Source: Tepidiphilus sp.
Lineage (GTDB): Bacteria > Pseudomonadota > Gammaproteobacteria > Burkholderiales > Rhodocyclaceae
NCBI GenBank assembly: GCA_028684345.1
Contig: JAQUGB010000015.1
Location: 1-18,078, forward strand
DNA length: 18,078 nucleotides
Reading direction: 5' to 3'
Positions within the stretch are counted from its first letter, which is position 1. Each line of letters begins with the position of its first letter. Below are positions 7,408 through 13,402 of this stretch, one piece after another. The position numbers and the translations under genes were made by a program. The notes below the pieces were generated by a model, which was given only the letters and a program-made list of their open reading frames with translations, was not told the DNA's origin and ran no database searches.

Positions 7408-7437
7408 ATGATAACAGGGGCTCTCGACGAGCGGCAA
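7408..7437 (-). promoter_or_regulatory. Predicted promoter of the MNT-HEPN operon
   Basis: On the minus strand, TTGCCG (7437-7432) is separated by 18 nt from TATCAT (7413-7408), and TGT precedes the latter to give an extended -10 (TGnTATCAT). The expected transcription start falls at about 7400-7401, on or next to the MNT ATG. This agrees with the absence of a Shine-Dalgarno sequence. Confidence 0.5.
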
Positions 7438-7466
7438 GATCAAGCCCGTGGCATCAGGAGAACATG

Positions 7467-7868
7467 ATGAACGGTGGGAGCGTGCTGGCGCAAGCCGCGG
7501 CGATCGCCCTGGGTGCGGCCTTGGGCGCTTTGCTGCGCTGGCAGCTGGGTGTGCGGCTCAATGCCTGGTTTCCCGAACTGCCACCGGGGACGCTCGCGGC
7601 GAACCTGATCGGTGGGTTCGTGATCGGGGCGGCGATCGCGGTGTTCTCGACCTGGCCGGAAATTCCTTTGGAATGGCGTCTTTTCGTCACCACGGGGTTG
7701 TGTGGCGGCCTGACCACTTTTTCTGCGTTCAGTGCCGAAGTCTTCGCCCTGATGCAACACGGACGATTCGCGCTTGCGCTCGTCGCCATGGTGTTGCATG
7801 TGGGCGGATCGCTCCTGGCGACGGCAGGAGGTTTCGCCACCGTGAAGCTGCTGCGCGCGCTGACGTAA
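7467..7868 (+). CDS. crcB: Fluoride ion channel CrcB/FluC
   Basis: A 133-residue membrane protein with four hydrophobic segments (about 5-25, 40-60, 70-92, 100-130). GALLRW, GTLAANLIGGFVIG (N46) and TGLCGGLTTFSAFSAE (F85 and F88 of the phenylalanine box, with the GGLTTFS central-sodium region) are the signatures of Fluc fluoride exporters, which act as dual-topology dimers in the inner membrane. The frame extends upstream to 7380, but AGGAG (7456-7460) fixes the start. The ATG at 7467 has better spacing (6 nt) than the adjacent ATG at 7464 (3 nt). I looked for a fluoride riboswitch in the 66-nt gap to the divergent MNT gene and found none. Confidence 0.92.
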   Translation: MNGGSVLAQAAAIALGAALGALLRWQLGVRLNAWFPELPPGTLAANLIGGFVIGAAIAVFSTWPEIPLEWRLFVTTGLCGGLTTFSAFSAEVFALMQHGRFALALVAMVLHVGGSLLATAGGFATVKLLRALT

Positions 7869-7896
7869 AAAAATTGTGCGCACGGAGAAAAATGTA

Positions 7897-7925
7897 TTGA
7901 CGCCCGCGTAAAAGGCGCGTATCGT
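7897..7925 (+). promoter_or_regulatory. Predicted sigma70 promoter of the cold-shock gene
   Basis: TTGACG (7897-7902), a 17-nt spacer and TATCGT (7920-7925) lie in the 176-nt gap between crcB and the cold-shock gene. The predicted start near 7932 gives a leader of about 110 nt. Long structured leaders are typical of cspA-type mRNAs, where they act in temperature-dependent translation. The rest of the gap holds this leader, ending in AAGGAAG (8031-8037) 7 nt before the ATG. No other gene is visible in the gap. Confidence 0.6.
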
Positions 7926-8044
7926 AGCGACAGTGTTCGAAGCGCGCATCGTCTTCACCGCTTGCGGAGATTCGCGATTCCTGCTCGGCACACCGTGGGT
8001 CATCCGGCCCGTTTCAATAGAGTAGTAACGAAGGAAGCTTCATC

Positions 8045-8248
8045 ATGGCAACTGGTACTGTCAAGTGGTTCAACGATTCCAAAGGGTTCGGCTTCATCAC
8101 CCCCGATGACGGCGGTGAGGATCTGTTCGCGCATTTCTCCGCGATCAACATGCCGGGCTTCAAAACCCTGAAGGAAGGCGAGAAAGTCAGCTTCGAAGTC
8201 ACGCAAGGGCCGAAAGGCAAGCAAGCGTCGAACATTCAGAAAGCCTGA
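8045..8248 (+). CDS. cspA: CspA-family cold-shock protein
   Basis: A 67-residue single cold-shock domain that binds single-stranded nucleic acid and melts mRNA structure. RNP1 is KGFGFI (13-18) and RNP2 is DLFAHF (26-31). The surrounding WFNDSKGFGFITPDDGGEDLF and the end GPKGKQASNIQKA match the family over its full length. It has its own promoter, a long leader and a terminator, so it is a single-gene transcript. Which csp paralogue it is (cold-induced or constitutive) cannot be told from sequence; the symbol is used in the family sense. Confidence 0.95.
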   Translation: MATGTVKWFNDSKGFGFITPDDGGEDLFAHFSAINMPGFKTLKEGEKVSFEVTQGPKGKQASNIQKA

Positions 8249-8255
8249 CGTCTGC

Positions 8256-8269
8256 CCCGCCGCGGCGGG
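8256..8269. repeat. GC palindrome after the cold-shock gene
   Basis: CCCGCCGCGGCGGG is a perfect 14-bp palindrome that begins 8 nt after the cold-shock stop. It can fold as a 5-bp stem with a CGCG loop. It has no T-run and lies upstream of the proper terminator, so it probably serves as an mRNA-stabilising element or is incidental. Confidence 0.4.
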
Positions 8270-8292
8270 ACGTTGGACCGCCTGGCAGCAGG

Positions 8293-8323
8293 GAAGCCAC
8301 CCGAACAGGGTGGCTTCTTTTTT
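8293..8323 (+). terminator. Rho-independent terminator of the cold-shock gene
   Basis: GAAGCCACCC (8293-8302), loop GAACA and GGGTGGCTTC (8308-8317) form a perfect 10-bp stem. Six T follow at 8318-8323. It is orientated for the plus strand only and separates the cold-shock gene from the convergent transglycosylase gene. Confidence 0.93.
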
Positions 8324-8349
8324 CGTGTGATTCGGCGAGGAGCGTCGGC

Positions 8350-9648
8350 TCAGCGCGTTTGCTCGCATCTCCCTTCGAGTTGCCGTACTTGCTCGAGCGC
8401 CTTCGTGCCGGGCCAGCCATCGGCCTCGAATGCCTGATTGCCGCACTCTTGCTGGAAACGAGTGAGGGCTTCGCGCGTTTGCGTGCCGGCCACACCGTCG
8501 ATGACTCCTGGATCGTACCCCAGAGCAGAGAGGCGCTCCTGTAGCTCCATGGTCTCGGACCGGGTGAGCGGGGGGTCGTCGGTGGGCCAAGGTTGGACGA
8601 AGGGTTGCTTGGGGTCGAACCGGGCGGCCTTCATGGGATCTTTCAGCGCATCGTAGAGGAGCCCGATCGCCAGGGCGTAGGATTCGGCCGCGTTGTAGCG
8701 AAAGATCGCGTCGTAGTTGGGGAAGGCCAGAAGCGCTGGACCTTGGCGGCCGGCGGGCAGGAGCAGTGCGGCTTTTTCCGGCAAGGCGCGCGGCCAGGGT
8801 TTGCCATCGGCACGGGAAAGGCCCATGGCGAGCCATTCGTTCGTCGGGCGTTTTTTCGTGCGGCCGGCGAGCTGGGCATCGAACGCGGGCGGCAGCACGA
8901 CTTCGATCGCCCAGGGTTCCCCGCGTCGCCAGCCGGCTTGCTTTAGAAAGTTGGCGGTGGAAGCGAAAATGTCGGGCAGGGAACGATAGAGGTCACGCTT
9001 GCCGTCACCATCGAAATCGACGGCATAGCGCTCGAAGGTGCTGGGCATGAATTGCGTCTGCCCGAAGGCCCCGGCCCAGGAACCGCGTAGCCGCGTCTGC
9101 CCCGTGTCGCCGCGCTCGAGGATATTGACCACCGTGAGGAATTCAGAGCGAAAGTAGCTCTGGCGCCTGCCGAAGCACGACAGGGTGGCGAGCGATTGCA
9201 GCAGGTCGTCGCGGCCGACATTCTGTCCGAAATTGCTCTCCACCGCCCAGAAGGCGACGATGAGCTCGGCGTCGACGTTATAAGTGGCTTCGACGTAGCG
9301 CAGCAAGCCTTCGTTCTCGCGCAGCTTTTCCTGGGCCGTTTGGATGCGTCGAGCGTCGACGAGATTGGCGAGATACTGCCATATGGGGGTGACGAACTCG
9401 GGCTGGCGGTCCAGGCGGGCGATCACGCTCGGGTCGGGACTGAGGCCGGCGGTGAGGGCGGAAAAGCGCTCGGCCGGGATGCCGCGTTGCTCGGCCTCGG
9501 GGGCGAGGCGCTCGAGGCAGGCGCGGAATTCGCTCTCGGAAAGCGAAGGGTAGTATTGCGCGTTGGCCCCGGCCACCGGCAGTGACAGGAGCAAGGGAAC
9601 GATCCAGCGGGGAAAGCGCCGTTGCGCGAAGGGTGTTGGGCGATTCAC
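8350..9648 (-). CDS. Lytic murein transglycosylase, MltB-type with peptidoglycan-binding domain
   Basis: A 432-residue secreted enzyme that cleaves the MurNAc-GlcNAc bond of peptidoglycan to form anhydro-MurNAc ends. The N-terminus is a signal peptide: basic RRFPRW, a hydrophobic stretch, then probable cleavage after ANA (28-30). The SLT_2 domain covers about 35-340 and carries the catalytic Glu E137 in FWAVESNFG. GSWAGAFGQTQFMPS (189-203) is the MltB signature, and DFDGDGKRDLY (211-221) resembles an EF-hand-like calcium loop. A C-terminal PG_binding_1 domain (about 362-425) includes LQERLSALGYDPGVIDG. No lipobox Cys is present, so it is soluble or periplasmic rather than a lipoprotein. The GTG start overlaps the stop of the CoA lyase gene by 4 nt, implying coupled translation. 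Confidence 0.93.
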   Translation of the reverse strand: MNRPTPFAQRRFPRWIVPLLLSLPVAGANAQYYPSLSESEFRACLERLAPEAEQRGIPAERFSALTAGLSPDPSVIARLDRQPEFVTPIWQYLANLVDARRIQTAQEKLRENEGLLRYVEATYNVDAELIVAFWAVESNFGQNVGRDDLLQSLATLSCFGRRQSYFRSEFLTVVNILERGDTGQTRLRGSWAGAFGQTQFMPSTFERYAVDFDGDGKRDLYRSLPDIFASTANFLKQAGWRRGEPWAIEVVLPPAFDAQLAGRTKKRPTNEWLAMGLSRADGKPWPRALPEKAALLLPAGRQGPALLAFPNYDAIFRYNAAESYALAIGLLYDALKDPMKAARFDPKQPFVQPWPTDDPPLTRSETMELQERLSALGYDPGVIDGVAGTQTREALTRFQQECGNQAFEADGWPGTKALEQVRQLEGRCEQTR

Positions 9649-10646
9649 GAGTCGGGTCCGAAAAAGCGATGCAGGACGTCATCGGCCAGTGCGATGCCGG
9701 TGCGCCGGGCACGTCGCAGCACCGACCAATAATAGCGGTAGGAAGCACGATCGTGAAGCCTGCCTTGGTCGCGGATCGGGCCCCAGGCGGCGTCTTGGGC
9801 CGCGCCGAGGATACGCACCGCGTCTTCGATCTCCGTGGCGCTGGGTTGCATCGCTTCGAGGATGGGGCGGATCTGGTTGGGATGGATGCTCCACATGCGC
9901 AGGAAGGCGAACTCGGTGCGGGCGCGATGCGCGTCGGCATAGACGAGGGAGGCATCCTCGAGCTCGGTGCATACGTTGTGCGCCGGCACGACGGCCGCGG
10001 CGTGGGCGGCGGCTGAGATCTCGGCCTTGGCGCGACGGATCAGGGGGTGTTCGAACTGCAAGGGCGAGCGCATCGCTTCCGCTGCGATGGCGCCGCGGTG
10101 CGAGGAGACGAAATCCATCAGCCCGAAATCGAGGCATTCCACGCCCGGTTCTTGGGCGATACGCGCGACTTCGCTCAGGGCTTCGGGGGTTTCGATGAGT
10201 ACGTGCAGCGGCGGGGGGCGAGTGCCGGGCGGCAGCAGCGGGCGCATCGCTTCGCGGACGGTGCGCACGTCGCGCGCCGAACGCACCTTGGGCACGGTGA
10301 GGTAGGCAAGGCGGGCTGCGGCGATCGGCAGGATCGTTTCCAGATCACGCAGCCAGTGCGGGTGGGTGAGATCGTGGATGCGTATGCCGACGCGACCGTG
10401 GCGGTTTTCGTTCGAGGCGACGAGTTCGGCGCACATCTTTGCGTGTGCCTTTTCGTTGCCGGCAGGCGCGCCGTCTTCACAATCGAGCGTGACGTCGAAC
10501 ACGGGTCCCATCTCGGTCTGCAAGGCCAGCGCTCGGCGCATGAACTTCTCGCCGCCGGCGTAGTGGTCGACGGCAGGGATGTCGGGCAGTTCGCGTTCGT
10601 GTTCGAAGAGGACTTGGGCTGGGCGCAGCAGTTTGCGTTCGGTCAT
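9645..10646 (-). CDS. HpcH/HpaI-family CoA ester lyase (malyl/citramalyl-CoA lyase-like)
   Basis: A 333-residue TIM-barrel C-C lyase of the HpcH/HpaI/CitE group. FDVTLDCEDGAP (50-61), RIHD (89-92), VPK (118-120), VLIETPEAL (149-157, with metal-ligand E152), LDFGLMDF (172-179) and SIHPNQIRPI are its hallmarks. Relatives cleave or form malyl-CoA, methylmalyl-CoA or citramalyl-CoA. The exact substrate cannot be read from sequence. The frame is open up to 10712, but the preceding terminator lies inside that extension, so the ATG at 10646 is chosen although it lacks a clear SD. It sits downstream of mdh on the same strand and overlaps the transglycosylase gene by 4 nt. Placement next to mdh fits a role in C4/C5 acid or glyoxylate metabolism. 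Confidence 0.82.
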   Translation of the reverse strand: MTERKLLRPAQVLFEHERELPDIPAVDHYAGGEKFMRRALALQTEMGPVFDVTLDCEDGAPAGNEKAHAKMCAELVASNENRHGRVGIRIHDLTHPHWLRDLETILPIAAARLAYLTVPKVRSARDVRTVREAMRPLLPPGTRPPPLHVLIETPEALSEVARIAQEPGVECLDFGLMDFVSSHRGAIAAEAMRSPLQFEHPLIRRAKAEISAAAHAAAVVPAHNVCTELEDASLVYADAHRARTEFAFLRMWSIHPNQIRPILEAMQPSATEIEDAVRILGAAQDAAWGPIRDQGRLHDRASYRYYWSVLRRARRTGIALADDVLHRFFGPDS

Positions 10647-10664
10647 GGCGCGAGGAGACGATCG

Positions 10665-10702
10665 AAAAAAGGCACGCGACCGCGACGTGCGGCCCGTGCC
10701 TT
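10665..10702 (-). terminator. Rho-independent terminator after mdh
   Basis: Read on the minus strand, AAGGCACG and CGTGCCTT pair around an inner CCGC/GCGG stem with an ACGTC loop, and the T-run ends at 10665. It starts about 30 nt after the mdh stop and separates mdh from the CoA lyase gene. Its position inside the longer possible reading frame of the lyase supports the shorter start at 10646. Confidence 0.8.
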
Positions 10703-10731
10703 CATGATACACGCTTTGGGCGAGGTTTGCC

Positions 10732-11724
<993 letters not shown>

Positions 11725-11756
11725 CGGTGTTCTCCATGGTGAACGATAACCTTCGA

Positions 11757-11785
11757 ATCCTAGTCGGGTGATTGCAGCTTGTCAA
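11757..11785 (-). promoter_or_regulatory. Predicted mdh promoter
   Basis: On the minus strand a consensus TTGACA (11785-11780), a 17-nt spacer and TAGGAT (11762-11757) place the start near 11750 and give a leader of about 26 nt to the mdh ATG. Its -35 box overlaps the opposite-strand -35 box of the gntR-side promoter almost completely. Confidence 0.7.
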
Positions 11786-11807
11786 TCCATGTCTTACATC
11801 TTATATA
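11779..11807 (+). promoter_or_regulatory. Predicted promoter of gntR and the sdh cluster
   Basis: TTGTCA (11779-11784), a 17-nt spacer and TATATA (11802-11807) form a sigma70-like promoter with start near 11814. TATAAG at 11804 is a slightly shifted alternative -10. The -10 lies in the centre of the 34-bp dyad, so a repressor bound there would block it. Confidence 0.6.
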
Positions 11808-11821
11808 AGATGGTAGACATG
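11788..11821. promoter_or_regulatory. 34-bp dyad, candidate operator for the GntR regulator
   Basis: The core CATCTTATATAAGATG (11797-11812) is a perfect 16-bp palindrome. The same axis is extended by CATGTCT (11788-11794) and AGACATG (11815-11821), so 15 of 17 base pairs match. It is AT-rich in a GC-rich genome, ends 38 nt before the gntR ATG and covers the -10 and start of that promoter. GntR-family dimers bind such palindromes, so autoregulation and control of the sdh-gltA-sucA genes is likely. This is inference. Confidence 0.75.
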
Positions 11822-11858
11822 GTAGACGTCCTATCTTTTTTGTGCTGAAATAGCAAAC

Positions 11859-12587
11859 ATGGCTTCGAATGCACCCTCCTTCAGTCCGTTGTATCGGCAG
11901 ATCAAATCGTTGATCGTCCAGGCGCTGGAATCCGGCGAATGGCGACCGGGCGAGGCCATCCCCAGCGAGCAGGAGCTGGCGGCTCGTTTTGGCGTTTCTC
12001 AAGGAACCGTGCGCAAGGCCGTCGACGAATTGGCCGCGGAGAACGTGCTCGAGCGCAAGCAGGGCAAAGGAACCTTCGTGGTCTCGCACCACGATCCGCG
12101 CCAGTTCTTCCGTTTCCTGCGGCTCGTGCCCGACGACGGCAGCCTGACCCAGCCGCAGAGCGTGCCGCTCGACTGCTGGCGCGCCAAGGCGGGACAGGAG
12201 GCGGCGCGTGTGCTGCAGATTCCCGTAGGCGATCCGATCATCATCCTCAGACGGGTACTGAAATTTTCGGGCAAACCGGTGGTGCTCGACGAAATCTATC
12301 TCCCTGGCGAAGTATTCGAGGGGCTCACGCTCGACACGCTCAAAGAGTGGAAGGGTTCGCTCTACAGTTTCTTCGAGACGCGCTTCGGCGTGCGCATGCT
12401 GCGGGCCGAGGAGCGCATCCGCGCCGTGGCCGCCGACCGCATGGCGGCCGAGACGCTGGGCGTGAAGGAGGGAACGCCGCTTTTGTCGGTGGAGCGCGTG
12501 ACGTATACTTACAATGATCGGCCGGTGGAATGGCGCCGTGGGCGCTATCTCACCACGCAATACCATTACCACAACGAGCTGACCTGA
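11859..12587 (+). CDS. GntR/HutC-family transcriptional regulator of the TCA cluster
   Basis: A 242-residue regulator. The N-terminal GntR winged helix (about 9-75) contains PLYRQIKSLI, IPSEQELAARFGVSQGTVRKAVDEL and the wing KQGKGTFV. The C-terminal UTRA domain (about 100-237) contains PIIILRRVLKFSGKPVVLDEIYLP and ends PVEWRRGRYL, which marks the HutC subfamily whose UTRA pocket binds a small effector. The effector here is unknown; a TCA intermediate is a reasonable guess. It is the first gene of the plus-strand run, 79 nt before sdhC and divergent from mdh, with a large palindrome over its promoter. No clear SD precedes the ATG. A promoter-like TATACT (12504) lies inside its 3' end and might serve sdhC. 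Confidence 0.9.
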   Translation: MASNAPSFSPLYRQIKSLIVQALESGEWRPGEAIPSEQELAARFGVSQGTVRKAVDELAAENVLERKQGKGTFVVSHHDPRQFFRFLRLVPDDGSLTQPQSVPLDCWRAKAGQEAARVLQIPVGDPIIILRRVLKFSGKPVVLDEIYLPGEVFEGLTLDTLKEWKGSLYSFFETRFGVRMLRAEERIRAVAADRMAAETLGVKEGTPLLSVERVTYTYNDRPVEWRRGRYLTTQYHYHNELT

Positions 12588-12594
12588 GTCGGGT

Positions 12595-12612
12595 CGGCGA
12601 GCGCCGTTTTTT
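12595..12612 (+). terminator. Short GC hairpin plus T6 between gntR and sdhC (possible weak terminator)
   Basis: CGGC (12595-12598), loop GAGC and GCCG (12603-12606) are followed by six T (12607-12612), 7 nt after the gntR stop. A 4-bp stem is short for efficient termination, so partial readthrough into sdhC is more likely than a full stop. It may set the ratio of regulator to enzyme mRNA. Confidence 0.4.
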
Positions 12613-12619
12613 CGAGGGT

Positions 12620-12639
12620 GCGTCCGCCGGGGCGGGCGC
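12620..12639 (+). repeat. Hairpin in the sdhC leader
   Basis: GCGTCCGC (12620-12627) and GCGGGCGC (12632-12639) pair over 8 bp (one G-U) around a CGGG loop, ending 12 nt before the sdhC Shine-Dalgarno sequence. It may protect a processed sdh mRNA end or modulate translation. No T-run follows. Confidence 0.4.
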
Positions 12640-12666
12640 GTATGTGTGACCAAGGGAGCAAGCGCG

Positions 12667-13059
12667 ATGAGCGAAGCAAGCGTGGCACGAAAGGCGCGGC
12701 CCAAGTTTCTCGACCTGCGGGAAATTCGGCTGCCGTTGCCGGGGATCGTCTCGATCCTGCATCGGATCAGCGGGGCCGGGTTGTTCCTGCTGTTGCCGTT
12801 TTTGTTGTACCTGTTTGACTTGAGCGTGTCTTCACCCGAGACGTTCGCTACGTACAAGGCGATCGTCGGCCATCCGCTGGTGAAGCTGATCCTCTTCGGG
12901 CTGCTGTGGGCCTACCTGCATCACTTCTGCGCCGGTATCCGCTTCCTGCTGCTCGATCTGCACAAGGGCATCGAGCTCGAGCAAGCGCGCCAGAGCGCGC
13001 GGTTGGTGCTGATCGTCAGCCTCACGCTCACCGTGATCCTGGGAGTCTGGCTATGGTGA
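12667..13059 (+). CDS. sdhC: Succinate dehydrogenase cytochrome b556 subunit SdhC
   Basis: A 130-residue membrane subunit that, with SdhD, anchors the SDH catalytic dimer and binds heme b and ubiquinone. Three hydrophobic helices lie at about 26-50, 68-96 and 110-130. IVSILHRISG holds S29 and R33, equivalent to the E. coli quinone-site S27/R31. HHFCAGIR gives the heme ligand H86 (E. coli H84). The ATG at 12667 follows AAGGGAG by 8 nt; a longer GTG start at 12646 lacks such a site. It overlaps sdhD by 7 nt, consistent with coupled synthesis. Confidence 0.95.
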   Translation: MSEASVARKARPKFLDLREIRLPLPGIVSILHRISGAGLFLLLPFLLYLFDLSVSSPETFATYKAIVGHPLVKLILFGLLWAYLHHFCAGIRFLLLDLHKGIELEQARQSARLVLIVSLTLTVILGVWLW

Positions 13060-13400
13060 AACGTCTCGTCGTCGGCGCCGGCTACGGCCTGCGCGATTGG
13101 CTCGGTCAGCGCGCCACCGGTGCTTACATGGCGCTCTATACCATCATTTTTGCCTTCTCGGCGCTAACCCTACCCAAGATGGACCATGAGCACTGGTCGG
13201 CGCTCTTCTCGGGCGGCCTGATGCGCTTCCTCACCTTCCTCTTCTTCATGTCGCTTGCCTATCACGCGTGGGTCGGCGTGCGCGACATCTGGATGGACTA
13301 CGTCAAGCCGCTGGGCCTGCGCCTGGCGTTGCATCTCATCACGCTCTTCCTGCTCGTCGGCTACGCCGGCTGGGCGGCCAAAATCCTGTGGAGACTCTGA
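13053..13400 (+). CDS. sdhD: Succinate dehydrogenase membrane anchor subunit SdhD
   Basis: A 115-residue partner of SdhC with three transmembrane helices (about 22-40, 52-78, 88-112). YHAWVGVRDIWMDYVKP contains H71, D82 and Y83. These match the E. coli SdhD heme-proximal and ubiquinone-binding residues in both identity and numbering. The ATG at 13053 lies inside the last codons of sdhC and is the only start giving a normal N-terminus. The stop is 2 nt before the sdhA GTG. Confidence 0.94.
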   Translation: MVKRLVVGAGYGLRDWLGQRATGAYMALYTIIFAFSALTLPKMDHEHWSALFSGGLMRFLTFLFFMSLAYHAWVGVRDIWMDYVKPLGLRLALHLITLFLLVGYAGWAAKILWRL

Positions 13401-13402
13401 CC

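Noticed and set aside
7401..7466. Fluoride riboswitch upstream of crcB
   Set aside because: The GGnGATGG start, the AACCGCC loop and the TGATGACTCCTA end of the motif are not present, and the gap is short and occupied by the divergent MNT promoter.
10647..10712. Longer start for the CoA ester lyase
   Set aside because: The added residues (MYHEGTGRTSRSRAFF...) are unlike the family, and the segment contains the mdh terminator.
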